A DNA stretch of 35,679 nt from Acinetobacter sp. MB5 (GCF_003261585.1 NZ_POVU01000023.1:1-35679); one strand, 5' to 3'; counted from the stretch's first letter, positions 8,649-18,781 are shown. Notes: a model not told the origin generated them from the sequence alone. Numbers and translations: made by a program.

Positions 8649-9806
8649 ATGTTGTCATTCCAGTCTAAACTCCCTGCCCAAGGTGTCACCATTTTTAGCC
8701 AAATGTCGGCACTGGCCCAACAACTCAATGCCCTTAATCTGTCGCAAGGTTTTCCAGACTTTGCTGCGCCTGAAGCACTGCTTGATTGTTTGGTTGAAGC
8801 GACCCGAAATGGTTTTAATCAATATGCTGCGGGTGATGGCTGGATGCCACTGCGTGAGCAAGTCGCACAGCAGTTTCTACAGCGCGATCAGGTGCAACTC
8901 GACAGCCCTCAAGAAATCACCATTACCTCAGGGGCAACGATTGCCTTGTACTGTGCCATTCAAGCCCTGATTCACGCAGGCGATGAAGTGATTATTTTTG
9001 ATCCGAGTTATGACAGCTACGCGCCTGCGGTGGAGCTGGCTCAAGGCGTGAGCGTACGGATTCCCCTGCTCGCACCTGATTTTCAGGTGAACTGGCAACA
9101 GGTCAAAGACAGCATCAACTCGCGTACCCGCATGATTATTGTCAATACGCCACACAATCCAAGTGGGGCGATTTGGTCAAAACAGGACTGGCTGACCCTG
9201 ATTGAATTGATCAAACATCATAATATTGTGGTGCTTTCCGACGAAGTCTATGAACACCTGATTTATGATGGTCAGCGCCATTATTCGGCATTCTCATTTC
9301 CTGAACTGCGCCAGCGTAGCCTTGTGGTTGGTTCGTTTGGCAAGACTTTTCATGTCACGGGCTGGAAAACAGGCTACTGTGTTGCTGCACCTGAGTTCAT
9401 GCGTTTATTCCGTCAGGTGTATCAGTTTGCCAGTTTCTGCGGAAACACACCTTGCCAAGTGGCGCTGAGCAATTTTATGCAGCAGCATCCTGAGCATATC
9501 CAGCAGCTCGCCAATTTTTATCAGAAAAAGCGTGATCTGTTTAATACAGGTTTGGCGCAATCCAAATTTATCTTTAAGCCGACTCAGGGCACTTATTTTC
9601 AAAATGTCGATTACAGTCAGATTCGCCCTGACCTGAACGATGTCGAGATGTGCCAATGGTTGGCACAGACCCATAAAATCGTTGCCATTCCAATTTCTGT
9701 GTTCTATGCACAACCACCCAAAGACTTGCGTTTGTTACGCTTTTGCTTCGCTAAAAAAACCGAAACGCTGCAACAGGCCTGCGAGATTTTGGCTCAGGTG
9801 AATTAA
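8649..9806 (+). CDS. PLP-dependent aminotransferase, class I/II (methionine/aromatic aminotransferase, YbdL-like)
   Basis: Transfers amino groups between amino acids and oxo-acids with pyridoxal phosphate. Family residues are present: NLSQGFPDF near 30, the glycine-rich GDGWMPLR, Asn170 in NTPHNPSG, Asp198 in SDEVYEHL, and the cofactor lysine Lys232 in SFGKTFHVTGWK. The C-terminal LLRFCF carries the substrate carboxylate-binding Arg. Length (385) and motifs resemble E. coli YbdL, a methionine-preferring enzyme, and kynurenine aminotransferases. The exact substrate cannot be told from sequence. No clear T-tract terminator follows. Confidence 0.9.
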   Translation: MLSFQSKLPAQGVTIFSQMSALAQQLNALNLSQGFPDFAAPEALLDCLVEATRNGFNQYAAGDGWMPLREQVAQQFLQRDQVQLDSPQEITITSGATIALYCAIQALIHAGDEVIIFDPSYDSYAPAVELAQGVSVRIPLLAPDFQVNWQQVKDSINSRTRMIIVNTPHNPSGAIWSKQDWLTLIELIKHHNIVVLSDEVYEHLIYDGQRHYSAFSFPELRQRSLVVGSFGKTFHVTGWKTGYCVAAPEFMRLFRQVYQFASFCGNTPCQVALSNFMQQHPEHIQQLANFYQKKRDLFNTGLAQSKFIFKPTQGTYFQNVDYSQIRPDLNDVEMCQWLAQTHKIVAIPISVFYAQPPKDLRLLRFCFAKKTETLQQACEILAQVN

Positions 9807-10023
9807 GGATTTCTGCTACTGCCTGCTCCTCGCCACTGAGGGGCAAGTATTTAAAAAAATAATCACTAATTCGCTGATTCAGAATAAATAATTAAACTAA
9901 AACAGTGCATTTAAAACGGTATTTTTCAACAATTTTGGAGAATTTTCACCCGACAACAAAAATCTATGCTTTAATCAAAATCGATTCAGTTATAGTGAAA
10001 CACATCTTTTATTCATAAGGATT

Positions 10024-10770
10024 ATGTCGATCATGAGCGCAATAATTACACGTGAAATTCAATATACAGCTCCAGATGGTAAGACCTTAATCGGCTTTTT
10101 TGCTGCACCACAATCTGACACACCTGTACCTGCCGTATTGGTTGCACCAGAATGGTGGGGACGCAATGATTATGTCATGCAACGCGCTCAAGAATTAGCT
10201 GAACATGGCTATGCGGCATTTGCGATTGATATGTACGGTGACAAACAAACCACTGAACAAGCCAGCCAAGCCAATGAATGGATGATGGAAACATTCCAGC
10301 AGCCAAATACCATCGTTGAGCGTGTGACTGCGGCACTTGCCACGCTTGCAGCACAACCTGAAGTAGATGTACAACGTTTGGCAGCCATTGGTTTCTGTTT
10401 CGGTGGCAAAGTCGTTTTAGATTTGGCGCGTTCAGGTGCTGAGATTAAAGCAGTCGCTACATTCCACGGCAACTTGTCCACAGCGGTTCCTGCTGAAAAA
10501 GGCAAGATTAAAGCTGAAGTTTTGGTGCTGCACGGCGAACTCGACAGCATGGTAACTTTAGACAATGTCGAAAGCTTCAAACAGGAAATGCAAGCTGCCG
10601 ATGTGAAGCATGAAGTCATTATTTTAGCCAATGCCAAACACGGCTTTAGCAACCCGCTTGCCGATGTTCGTGCCAAAGCCAACGGCGTTGATTTGGGCTA
10701 TAACCCAGAAGCTGAACGTGCAGGCCTCGATGCCATGTACCAACTGCTAGCACGTGATCTACGTGCTTAA
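10024..10770 (+). CDS. Dienelactone hydrolase family protein
   Basis: An alpha/beta hydrolase of 248 residues with a Cys-Asp-His triad: Cys125 in GFCFGG, Asp174 in HGELDSMV and His206 in AKHGFS. This is the arrangement of carboxymethylenebutenolidase (dienelactone hydrolase). No other aromatic-degradation gene is nearby, so the protein is probably a general hydrolase of the family. The start is unsure: AAGG at 10017-10020 is 3 bases before ATG 10024 and 12 before ATG 10033. A TATAGT at 9991-9996 may be the -10. The HIT gene follows after 40 bases. Confidence 0.9.
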   Translation: MSIMSAIITREIQYTAPDGKTLIGFFAAPQSDTPVPAVLVAPEWWGRNDYVMQRAQELAEHGYAAFAIDMYGDKQTTEQASQANEWMMETFQQPNTIVERVTAALATLAAQPEVDVQRLAAIGFCFGGKVVLDLARSGAEIKAVATFHGNLSTAVPAEKGKIKAEVLVLHGELDSMVTLDNVESFKQEMQAADVKHEVIILANAKHGFSNPLADVRAKANGVDLGYNPEAERAGLDAMYQLLARDLRA

Positions 10771-10810
10771 ACCGATTTTATTGAATTGTTAGAACAAGTA
10801 GGAAGCGACC

Positions 10811-11179
10811 ATGACTGAGCATTGTGCTTATTGCGATTTTGATGATTATGATGTGATTGCCAAAAATGACTTTGGCGTAATTTTCCCAGAACCTCATCCC
10901 CTGTCTAAAGGACATATGGTGATTGTGCCATTACGTCATGTCAGTTCATTTTTTGATGTCACTGACAAAGAACGCAAAAGTCTGATGTCCTTACTTGAAC
11001 AAGCGCGTAATGAATTAGAAATTCTGTATCATCCTGAAGGCTATCATATCGGCTTTAACGACGGGAATGTGTTTGGCGAGGTCTCACAACATCTGCACAT
11101 TCATGTGATTCCACGTTATAAAGGTCAACAATTGAAGCTTGATGAACGCTGGGGCATCTTAAACCCAAGCGAAGCTTAA
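10811..11179 (+). CDS. HIT family nucleotide-binding protein
   Basis: A 122-residue protein with the histidine triad His94-x-His96-x-His98 in SQHLHIHVIPRY, the signature of HIT nucleotide hydrolases/transferases. It also has an N-terminal CxxC (Cys5, Cys8), seen in many bacterial members. HIT proteins hydrolyse AMP derivatives or dinucleoside polyphosphates; the substrate here is unknown. A strong terminator at 11212-11245 closes this transcription unit. Confidence 0.92.
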   Translation: MTEHCAYCDFDDYDVIAKNDFGVIFPEPHPLSKGHMVIVPLRHVSSFFDVTDKERKSLMSLLEQARNELEILYHPEGYHIGFNDGNVFGEVSQHLHIHVIPRYKGQQLKLDERWGILNPSEA

Positions 11180-11211
11180 AACCCTGCTTTTAAAATCTTG
11201 CTGATTCCTCT

Positions 11212-11245
11212 GTGAAGATGTGTACGCACATCTTCACTGCTTTTT
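11212..11245 (+). terminator. Rho-independent terminator after the HIT gene
   Basis: A perfect 11-bp stem (11212-11222 with 11227-11237) and a TACG loop are followed by TGCTTTTT. It separates the hydrolase-HIT genes from the mutY cluster. Confidence 0.88.
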
Positions 11246-11293
11246 GCTGCTCGCTTGACGTATACTACCTCGCGGTTTTGAGAGGTGGTGTGC

Positions 11294-12322
11294 ATGTCTG
11301 ATTTTTCATTTTCTGATGCTTTACTGATTTGGTTCGACCAGCACGGTCGGCATGATTTGCCGTGGCAAGTCGCTGATGATCCCTACAAAGTCTGGGTTTC
11401 AGAAATCATGTTGCAACAAACCCAAGTCAAAACCGTCCTGCAATATTTTGAGCGTTTTATTCAACGCTTTCCAACCGTTGAAGCACTTGCTCAGGTGAGT
11501 TGGGATGAAGTCGCGCCCTACTGGGCAGGTCTAGGTTATTACGCTCGGGCACGCAATCTGCACAAAGCCGCTCAAATCGTTGCTGCACAAAGCCATTTCC
11601 CAGAAACCCTTGAAGACTGGATGGCACTGCCTGGCATTGGACGTTCGACCGCAGGTGCTCTGATGTCACTAGGTTTACGTCAGTACGGCGTAATTATGGA
11701 TGGCAATGTCAAACGGGTATTGGCGCGCTTTTTTGCCATTGAAGATGACCTGAGTAAACCTGTGCATGAACGGGAGATGTGGACGCGTGCCGAACAGCTT
11801 TGCCCTGTTGAACGTAATCATGACTACACGCAAGCGATTATGGATTTGGGGGCAACCATCTGTACCCCGAAAAAACCACTCTGTCTGTACTGCCCGATGC
11901 AGCAGCATTGCCAAGCCCATCAACAAGGGATTGAAACCGAACTGCCTTTCAAGAAAGCCAAGAAACCTGTGCCTGTGAAACAGGCGGAAGTCTTGTTACT
12001 GTGTCATCAAGATCAATGGTTATGGCAACAGCGTCCTGCGCTTGGACTTTGGGGCGGTTTATATTGCCTGCCAATTTTTGCAGATCTGAATGAACTGCAA
12101 CAGCAACGGACTACTTTTGGTTTAGCAACAGCGCAATATCTCACACAAATTCGTCATAGTTTTACCCACTTCACGTGGGAATTAAATATTCAGCAAATCC
12201 AAGTTGACAGCGATCAGTTGGAACATCTACAAATAGAACTGGGCGGTGAATGGCTCACCCCACAACAGGCAATTGACCGAGGCATTCCAACAGCCATGAA
12301 AAAACTGATTCAAAACGTTTAA
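11294..12322 (+). CDS. mutY: A/G-specific adenine glycosylase
   Basis: Removes adenine mispaired with 8-oxoguanine or guanine. It has catalytic Glu37 (SEIMLQQTQV), the helix-hairpin-helix LPGIGRSTAGA at 112-122 and the catalytic Asp136 (IMDGN). The [4Fe-4S] ligands Cys190-x6-Cys197-x2-Cys200-x5-Cys206 are also present. The C-terminal third is the NUDIX-like domain that recognises 8-oxoG. I start at ATG 11294 (342 residues), 8 bases after AGAGG; the GTG at 11285 overlaps that ribosome binding site. It heads a compact plus-strand cluster through to the alcohol dehydrogenase. Confidence 0.97.
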   Translation: MSDFSFSDALLIWFDQHGRHDLPWQVADDPYKVWVSEIMLQQTQVKTVLQYFERFIQRFPTVEALAQVSWDEVAPYWAGLGYYARARNLHKAAQIVAAQSHFPETLEDWMALPGIGRSTAGALMSLGLRQYGVIMDGNVKRVLARFFAIEDDLSKPVHEREMWTRAEQLCPVERNHDYTQAIMDLGATICTPKKPLCLYCPMQQHCQAHQQGIETELPFKKAKKPVPVKQAEVLLLCHQDQWLWQQRPALGLWGGLYCLPIFADLNELQQQRTTFGLATAQYLTQIRHSFTHFTWELNIQQIQVDSDQLEHLQIELGGEWLTPQQAIDRGIPTAMKKLIQNV

Positions 12323-12373
12323 ACATCTATACGGCATGCTGTTGGAAAATACTGATTCAAAGGACACTGTATT

Positions 12374-12907
12374 TTGCGTTTTCTTTCACATGCTGTTTTA
12401 ATTTTAACGGTCATCGTTTTGGCTGCGTGTAGTTCAACGCCGAGAAAGACCACACCACTGCCCAACCAGCAAGTCAGCCGTCTCAAAGCCATGCGATTAG
12501 GTGTTCATCTTCCTATTCCTGTCAAAGGCGTCAAAGCAGATCAGCTCACCGATACTTGGGGTGCTTCACGCAGTGCAGGACGTCGCCATGAAGGAATTGA
12601 TATACTGGCACCACGCGATACCAAAGTGACCAGCGCCACCGAAGGTTTGGTCGCCAGTTTGCAAAGCAACACCCTTGGTGGCAATGTCATCTGGATTTTA
12701 GGCCCTGCGGGTTCTTGGCATTATTATGCACATTTGGACAAGCATAAGCGCGGCTTAAAAGTCGGAGACTATGTGCATGCGGGCGAACTGATAGGCTATG
12801 TCGGCAACACGGGTAATGCCAGACATACCGTCACCCATTTACACTATGGCATTTATCTGGATGGCAAAGGTCGCGGCGCGGTCAACCCATTCCCCTATTT
12901 ACGTTAG
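12374..12907 (+). CDS. M23 family metallopeptidase lipoprotein
   Basis: A peptidoglycan endopeptidase-type protein. The N-terminus is a lipoprotein signal with lipobox LAAC and Cys19. The M23 (LytM) domain covers about residues 60-177 with all zinc ligands and catalytic His in place: His72 and Asp76 in HEGID, and His155/His157 in HLHYGIY. The start codon is TTG, supported by AAAGGA about 9 bases upstream and by the signal peptide beginning there; no ATG fits. With an intact active site it is probably an active wall hydrolase, not a degenerate activator. It follows mutY by 51 bases. Confidence 0.92.
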   Translation: MRFLSHAVLILTVIVLAACSSTPRKTTPLPNQQVSRLKAMRLGVHLPIPVKGVKADQLTDTWGASRSAGRRHEGIDILAPRDTKVTSATEGLVASLQSNTLGGNVIWILGPAGSWHYYAHLDKHKRGLKVGDYVHAGELIGYVGNTGNARHTVTHLHYGIYLDGKGRGAVNPFPYLR

Positions 12908-12920
12908 GAACACTCGTTTC

Positions 12921-13166
12921 ATGTCTGAAGCCCTTATCAATCGTTTAGTTGACTTTGCCGAATCGGGCAATCAACAAAAAATCCAACTTCGTGGTCAATG
13001 CTATCAGGGCTGGGTCATGGAAATTGCAGAAAATGGTCTGCTGATTAGTACAGGCTACAATGACAAAGCAGGTAAGGATCTGTGGCTGTCTTTAGAAGAT
13101 TTACAACAAGCCGAACTGTTTTTTTGGGACACTAAAAACGATCAGTGGACATTATTCACACTTTAA
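12921..13166 (+). CDS. Small protein of unknown function, possibly Sm/SH3-like barrel
   Basis: An 81-residue cytoplasmic protein that I do not recognise. It starts at ATG 12921, with AGGAA about 12 bases upstream and only 13 bases after the peptidase stop. Residues 18-45 (IQLRGQCYQGWVMEIAENGL and following) alternate hydrophobic and polar residues around glycines as in short beta-barrels of the Sm or SH3 type. The C-terminus is rich in aromatic residues. No signal peptide or membrane segment is present. It sits between the peptidase and tag in the repair cluster, so it is very probably translated, but its role is unknown. Confidence 0.8.
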   Translation: MSEALINRLVDFAESGNQQKIQLRGQCYQGWVMEIAENGLLISTGYNDKAGKDLWLSLEDLQQAELFFWDTKNDQWTLFTL

Positions 13167-13192
13167 AAACAACAGATAATCAGGAGTTTGCC

Positions 13193-13747
13193 ATGTCTCA
13201 ACAGCGCTGTCGCTGGTGTTCCGATGATCCACTCTATATCGCCTACCACGATGAGGAATGGGGCAAACCCTTATATGATGAAGCGCAACTGTTTGAACTG
13301 TTGTGCCTCGAAGGTCAGCAAGCAGGTCTGTCTTGGATTACCGTCCTGAAAAAACGTGACTGTTACCGTCAGCATTTTTTTCAATATTCTATTCAACAGA
13401 TTGCAGAACTATCCGATACTGCCTTAGAACAAAAACTGCAAGATGCAGGCTTAATCCGTCACATCGGCAAACTCAATGCCATTCGAGCCAATGCACAAGC
13501 ATGGTTGAACTTAAAACAAGACGTGGGTGATGTCGTGACATGGCTATGGCAATTTGTCGATGCCAAGCCAGTTCACAATGCAGTTCCAAATTATCAAGAA
13601 GCGCCTGCACAAACCGAGATCAGCCAGAAACTCTCAAAAACCCTAAAAAAGCGTGGTTTTAAATTTGTGGGCGCGACCACCTGCTATGCGTTCATGCAAG
13701 CCTGTGGCATGGTCAATGATCATGAAGATGACTGCTTTTGCAAATAA
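13193..13747 (+). CDS. tag: DNA-3-methyladenine glycosylase I
   Basis: Excises 3-methyladenine from alkylated DNA. The N-terminal [20 protein letters not shown] contains the zinc-binding Cys and His of the Tag family. [19 protein letters not shown] carries the base-binding and catalytic Glu region, and the C-terminal NDHEDDCFC supplies the remaining zinc ligands. The length is 184 residues. ATG 13193 is preceded by CAGGAG at 7 bases; an upstream in-frame ATG at 13145 overlaps the previous gene and is less likely. It shares the cluster with mutY, putting two base-excision enzymes together. Confidence 0.96.
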   Translation: MSQQRCRWCSDDPLYIAYHDEEWGKPLYDEAQLFELLCLEGQQAGLSWITVLKKRDCYRQHFFQYSIQQIAELSDTALEQKLQDAGLIRHIGKLNAIRANAQAWLNLKQDVGDVVTWLWQFVDAKPVHNAVPNYQEAPAQTEISQKLSKTLKKRGFKFVGATTCYAFMQACGMVNDHEDDCFCK

Positions 13748-13773
13748 CAACAATTCCGAACAAGGAGTGCATC

Positions 13774-14799
13774 ATGAGTGAAAATCGAATTCGTAGCTAT
13801 GCAGCCTTAACTGCAAAATCTGCTCTCGTTCCGCATGAGTTTGATGCAGGTGATCTTTCACCTCATCAAGTCGAGGTCAAGGTCGAATACTGTGGTTTGT
13901 GCCACTCCGATCTGTCGATGATTGACAATGAATGGGGTGTTTCCCAGTATCCTGTCATCGCAGGACATGAAGTGATTGGCAAAATTGTGCGACTGGGCAG
14001 TGAAGCCAAAGGTCTGAAACTGGGTCAACGTGTCGGTATTGGTTGGACAGCGGAAACCTGCCAAGCCTGTGATCACTGCCTTGCAGGACAACAGGTGCTG
14101 TGTACAGGTGAACGTAAGGCCACTATTGTCGGGCATGCAGGCGGTTTTGCCGACAAAGTCCGCGCTGGCTGGCAGTGGGTGATTCCCCTTCCCGATGACC
14201 TTGCCCCTGAAAGTGCTGGCCCACTTCTTTGTGGCGGCATCACCGTATTTGATCCTCTGTTAAAACATCAGATTCAGGCCACTCATCACGTGGGTGTCAT
14301 TGGAATTGGTGGTTTGGGTCATATGGCGATTAAACTGCTGAAAGCATGGGGCTGTGAAATTACTGCGTTTACTTCCAGTTTAGATAAAACAGAAGAACTC
14401 AAAGCCATGGGTGCAGACCATGTGGTGAACAGTCGTGACAGTGCAGCTCTCAAAGCACAAGCAGGCAAATTCGATTTATTACTCAGCACCGTCAATGTCA
14501 CACTCGACTGGAAAAGCTATCTGCATAGCCTTGCCCCAAATGGCAGTGTACATCTGCTTGGCATTCCCCTAGAACCGATTGCAACGCCTGCCAATTTACT
14601 GATTAGCGGCGCAAAATCCATTACTGGCTCGCCAACAGGTTCACCATCGGCATTACGTACCTTGCTTAAATTTGCTGCGCGCAAAAACATTGCACCACAA
14701 ATTGAACTGTTCCCGATGTCACAAATTAACGATGCCGTTGAGCGCCTACACTCAGGGCAAGTCCGTTACCGCGTGGTACTCAAGGCTGATTTTGACTGA
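13774..14799 (+). CDS. Zinc-dependent NAD(P)-linked alcohol dehydrogenase (YahK/CAD type)
   Basis: A 341-residue medium-chain dehydrogenase. The catalytic zinc site is seen in [10 protein letters not shown] and GHEVIG. The structural zinc cysteines are in [15 protein letters not shown], and the cofactor-binding Rossmann motif is [17 protein letters not shown]. The overall sequence resembles aldehyde reductases of the YahK/cinnamyl-alcohol type, which usually use NADPH; substrate unknown. ATG 13774 is preceded by AAGGAG. It starts 26 bases after tag but is convergent with the LysR gene, and no clear terminator lies between them. Confidence 0.92.
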   Translation: MSENRIRSYAALTAKSALVPHEFDAGDLSPHQVEVKVEYCGLCHSDLSMIDNEWGVSQYPVIAGHEVIGKIVRLGSEAKGLKLGQRVGIGWTAETCQACDHCLAGQQVLCTGERKATIVGHAGGFADKVRAGWQWVIPLPDDLAPESAGPLLCGGITVFDPLLKHQIQATHHVGVIGIGGLGHMAIKLLKAWGCEITAFTSSLDKTEELKAMGADHVVNSRDSAALKAQAGKFDLLLSTVNVTLDWKSYLHSLAPNGSVHLLGIPLEPIATPANLLISGAKSITGSPTGSPSALRTLLKFAARKNIAPQIELFPMSQINDAVERLHSGQVRYRVVLKADFD

Positions 14800-14844
14800 T
14801 CTCATGGTTTGATCTGATCGTGGCAAATTGACTGAATCGGTTTG

Positions 14845-15744
14845 TCACTGATTGGGAAAACCCTCTGCCAGTCGCTCTGCCAGAAATTCAATCAACAGAC
14901 GCACTCTCTTAGGTAGGTGCTCCTGCTGATAATAAACTGCTTGAATCACCTGTTCTTTTAAAACCGTCTGATCGGTCAAAATCGGAATCAGCTCCTGCTT
15001 TTTCAAATCCTGATGAATCAGAAACTCGGATAAACTGGCAATTCCGTTGCCGCATAACGCCAGTTTACGAATGGTTTCTCCCGTACTGGCTGTTAAATTG
15101 GCACAGATTTTTAAAGGCTGACCCTGTTTTAAAATCGGCCAGACATTCAAATGCGGATGCTGACCAAAGCCAATCAGCTGATGCTGCAATAACTCATCGA
15201 CCGATTGTGGACAGCCATGCTCCGCTAGATAACTTGGGCTTGCCACCAGATATAACTGACTACGTGCCAGATATTTGGCATGCAAAGAGGAATCGTGCAA
15301 GTTGCCAATCCGAATCGCGACATCGGTTTTATTTTCCAATAAATCAACAATCTGATCGTTACTGTTCAGCTCAATTTTGAGCTGTGGATAACAACGGCGA
15401 AATTCCTGAATCAGTGGCACAATCACATGCAACACAAATGATGCAGCAGCATCGACCCGAATTAGGCCTGAAATATCACTGTCTGATTTCAGCAAGGCAT
15501 CTTCCGCTGCAGACAAATCACTTAAAATTTGCCGTGCGCTTTGCAAAAACAATTCGCCTTCTTGGGTCAGTTTTAAACGGCGTGTTGTGCGTTCGAGCAG
15601 AGTCACACCCAGTTTCTGTTCCAGACGGCTCAAGGCACGGCTCACGCCCGATGTGGTTTGCTTGAGCAAATCAGCAGCAGCGCCCAAACTGCCTGTGTCA
15701 ACGACCGCAATAAACACCTGTAACTCTTCGATGCTGGATTTCAC
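14845..15744 (-). CDS. LysR family transcriptional regulator
   Basis: A 299-residue regulator with an N-terminal winged helix-turn-helix (residues 1-60, including GSLGAAADLLKQTTSGVSRA and LEQKLGVTLLERTTRRL). A periplasmic-binding-protein-like effector domain spans about 90-292. It is divergent from the aldo/keto reductase-MFS pair across a 113-base gap, which suggests it controls them. A perfect inverted repeat at 15753-15777 lies 8 bases before its start and may be its operator. The effector cannot be predicted from sequence. Confidence 0.93.
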   Translation of the reverse strand: MKSSIEELQVFIAVVDTGSLGAAADLLKQTTSGVSRALSRLEQKLGVTLLERTTRRLKLTQEGELFLQSARQILSDLSAAEDALLKSDSDISGLIRVDAAASFVLHVIVPLIQEFRRCYPQLKIELNSNDQIVDLLENKTDVAIRIGNLHDSSLHAKYLARSQLYLVASPSYLAEHGCPQSVDELLQHQLIGFGQHPHLNVWPILKQGQPLKICANLTASTGETIRKLALCGNGIASLSEFLIHQDLKKQELIPILTDQTVLKEQVIQAVYYQQEHLPKRVRLLIEFLAERLAEGFPNQ

Positions 15745-15752
15745 CCTTCACC

Positions 15753-15777
15753 TATTTTTGATAAATAATCAAAAATA
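15753..15777. promoter_or_regulatory. Inverted repeat, probable LysR operator
   Basis: Perfect 10-bp arms, TATTTTTGAT and ATCAAAAATA, are separated by 5 bases. The symmetry and size fit LysR-type sites (T-N11-A with extended dyad). It sits beside the LysR start and within the divergent region that also serves the aldo/keto reductase at 15858. Binding by the adjacent LysR protein is inference. Confidence 0.5.
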
Positions 15778-15857
15778 TTTTGCAGATTTCCATATTTTTC
15801 AGCAACAAAAAACTGAGCAAAATACTCAACATCTTTAAGAATACCTGAGCATCTGCT

Positions 15858-16661
15858 ATGCATATTCCCCGTTTTGGTCTAGGTACCTTTCGCCTGAAAG
15901 ACCAAGTCGTGATTGATTCTGTCAAAACAGCCTTAGACGTTGGCTATCGTGCCATCGATACTGCCCAGATTTATGACAATGAAGTCCAAGTCGGGCAAGC
16001 CATTGCTGAAAGCGGTGTCGCACGACAAGAACTGTTTTTGACCACCAAAGTTTGGGTAGACAATTTCAGCCCTGAGAAATTTATTCCAAGCTTGAAAGAC
16101 AGTTTGCAAAAACTGCGTACTGATGCCGTTAATCTGACCTTGATTCACTGGCCAGCACCGAAAATGGGCGTGAATATCAGCGAAGTAATGCAACTGTTAC
16201 TTGAAGCCAAACAGCAAGGGTTAACTGAGCAGATCGGGGTGTCTAATTTCAATATTGCCCTGACGCAACAGGCGATGGACGAGATCGGCAAACAGCACAT
16301 TGCCACCAATCAGATTGAACTCAGTCCTTATTTGCAAAACCAAAAACTGGCTGATTTTTTGCAAGCTGAAGAGATTGATGTCACATCCTATATGACATTG
16401 GCTTATGGCAAAGTCCTCAATGATCCTGTTTTAACGGCGATTGCGGCTGAACATCAGGCATCCAGCGCACAAGTGGCACTGGCATGGGCATTACAAAAAG
16501 GCTTTGCCGTGATTCCATCTTCAACGAAACGCGAGCACTTATTGCATAACCTACAGGCACAAGACTTACATCTCAGTGCTGAAGAAATGCAACAGATTGC
16601 TACACTTGAACGCCATGGCCGTGAAGTCGATCCTGAACAGCTGGCGCCAGCGTGGGACTAA
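15858..16661 (+). CDS. dkgB: Aldo/keto reductase (2,5-diketo-D-gluconate reductase B-like)
   Basis: A 267-residue NADPH-dependent carbonyl reductase of the aldo/keto reductase family. The catalytic tetrad is complete: Asp34, Tyr39, Lys64 and His97 ([24 protein letters not shown]). The C-terminal [11 protein letters not shown] binds the cofactor phosphate. Length and sequence match DkgB, which reduces 2,5-diketogluconate and methylglyoxal; the true substrate here is not known. It lies 9 bases before the MFS transporter, so the two are likely co-transcribed and under the divergent LysR regulator. Confidence 0.9.
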   Translation: MHIPRFGLGTFRLKDQVVIDSVKTALDVGYRAIDTAQIYDNEVQVGQAIAESGVARQELFLTTKVWVDNFSPEKFIPSLKDSLQKLRTDAVNLTLIHWPAPKMGVNISEVMQLLLEAKQQGLTEQIGVSNFNIALTQQAMDEIGKQHIATNQIELSPYLQNQKLADFLQAEEIDVTSYMTLAYGKVLNDPVLTAIAAEHQASSAQVALAWALQKGFAVIPSSTKREHLLHNLQAQDLHLSAEEMQQIATLERHGREVDPEQLAPAWD

Positions 16662-16670
16662 GGATTTGCT

Positions 16671-17849
16671 ATGAAAATCAATTTACCGTTACTGGCTTTA
16701 GCGATTGGTGCATTTGCGATTGGCACGACTGAATTTTCCCCGATGGGGCTATTGCCAAACATTGCACATGACTTAGGCATTAGCATTCCGACTGCGGGTA
16801 TGCTGATTACTGGCTATGCGCTGGGTGTGATGATTGGCGCGCCGATCATGACCTTATGGTTTGGGCATTTTCCACGGCGTAAAGCATTAATCATCCTGAT
16901 GGCAATTTTTACCCTTGGCAACCTGATTGCAGCGATTGCGCCGAACTATTTGAGTCTGATGGGCGCTCGGGTGATTACCAGTTTGAACCACGGGGCATTC
17001 TTCGGGATTGGTTCAATTGTCGCCACCAGTGTTGTGCCCAAAGACAAACAGGCCAGTGCCATTGCCATGATGTTTATGGGACTGACCATTGCCAATATTG
17101 GTGGTGTGCCCTTGGCAACATGGGTCGGTCAGCATATTGGCTGGCGGAGTGCCTTTGCAGGAATTGCCGTGCTTGGTGTCATCACCATGCTGTCCCTGTT
17201 TAAAGCCTTATCACAAGGTTCAGTCGGGCAAAAACCCAATGTGATGCAGGAACTCAAAGTTCTGACCCGTCCCGCGGTGATGCTGGCACTTTTAACCACG
17301 GTCATGGGCGCAGGCATTCTATTTACCTTGTATACCTATATCGCGCCGACACTCAGCACGATTACCCACGCATCACCAACTTTTGTGACCTGTATGCTGG
17401 TGTTGGTCGGACTGGGGTTCTCGATTGGTAACCACTACGGCGGTAAATTTTCCGACCAATCGATTGACCGTACCTTGATTGGCTTTTTAGTCGTGCTCAT
17501 CGTCCTCATGGGGCTATTCCCGATCTTGGCGAAAACTTCGGTCGGTGCTGCCATTTCCCTGATTGTTTTTGGTGCGGCAACTTTTGCCTTGGTTCCCCCC
17601 CTACAAATGCGGGTGATGTCCGTGGCACATGAAGCCCCTGGTCTGGCATCTTCAGTTAACATCGGTGCATTTAACTTGGGCAATGCTTTGGGTGCTGCAC
17701 TCGGTGGTGCTGTGATTAGTCTGAATATGGGTTACGCGGCCGTTCCTGTCAGTGGTGCTGTACTGGCTGCATTAACGCTAGTTTTGGTTTTGGTGCAAAA
17801 ACGTCTGTATCAACATGACAATCCTGCGGCTTGTGAAGCTGCATCTTAA
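16671..17849 (+). CDS. MFS transporter (DHA1, YdhP/AraJ-like)
   Basis: A 392-residue inner-membrane protein with about 12 hydrophobic segments. The start, LAIGAFAIGTTEFSPMGLLPNIAHDLGIS, is the signature of the AraJ/YdhP/CmlA group of drug:H+ antiporters, and the cytoplasmic loop FGHFPRRKALI follows segment 2. Such proteins export small sugars or drugs; the substrate is unknown. It follows dkgB by 9 bases and ends at the bidirectional terminator at 17857-17880. Confidence 0.92.
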   Translation: MKINLPLLALAIGAFAIGTTEFSPMGLLPNIAHDLGISIPTAGMLITGYALGVMIGAPIMTLWFGHFPRRKALIILMAIFTLGNLIAAIAPNYLSLMGARVITSLNHGAFFGIGSIVATSVVPKDKQASAIAMMFMGLTIANIGGVPLATWVGQHIGWRSAFAGIAVLGVITMLSLFKALSQGSVGQKPNVMQELKVLTRPAVMLALLTTVMGAGILFTLYTYIAPTLSTITHASPTFVTCMLVLVGLGFSIGNHYGGKFSDQSIDRTLIGFLVVLIVLMGLFPILAKTSVGAAISLIVFGAATFALVPPLQMRVMSVAHEAPGLASSVNIGAFNLGNALGAALGGAVISLNMGYAAVPVSGAVLAALTLVLVLVQKRLYQHDNPAACEAAS

Positions 17850-17856
17850 AATGCAC

Positions 17857-17882
17857 AAAGCCAGTCATCAGACTGGCTTTTT
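17857..17882. terminator. Bidirectional terminator between the MFS gene and dapB
   Basis: A perfect 10-bp stem (17857-17866 with 17871-17880) and an ATCA loop have an A3/T5 flank pattern. It serves the plus-strand MFS gene and, from the other side, dapB, whose stop is 17 bases away. Confidence 0.88.
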
Positions 17883-17898
17883 GATGTTAGACAAGTAC

Positions 17899-18729
<831 letters not shown>

Positions 18730-18740
18730 TCAATGTGCTT

Positions 18741-18749
18741 ACTATAACA
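18741..18749 (-). promoter_or_regulatory. Extended -10 promoter element upstream of dapB
   Basis: On the minus strand TGTTATAGT combines the TGn extension with a 5-of-6 -10 hexamer, about 36 bases before the dapB start. No good -35 is visible, which extended -10 promoters tolerate. Confidence 0.4.
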
Positions 18750-18781
18750 AAACTTATTTCTGTGCATGTGCACTCCGACAC

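Noticed and set aside
9825..9844. Hairpin after the aminotransferase gene as a terminator
   Set aside because: A 7-bp stem exists, but no T tract follows it on the plus strand.
10209..10682. 157-codon frame antisense to the dienelactone hydrolase gene
   Set aside because: Low-complexity Ser/Ala/Thr-rich composition typical of a shadow frame; the opposite strand has a full catalytic triad.
11255..11266. TTGACG and TATACT ahead of mutY as a promoter pair
   Set aside because: The two hexamers are adjacent with no spacer, so they cannot act as -35 and -10 of one promoter.
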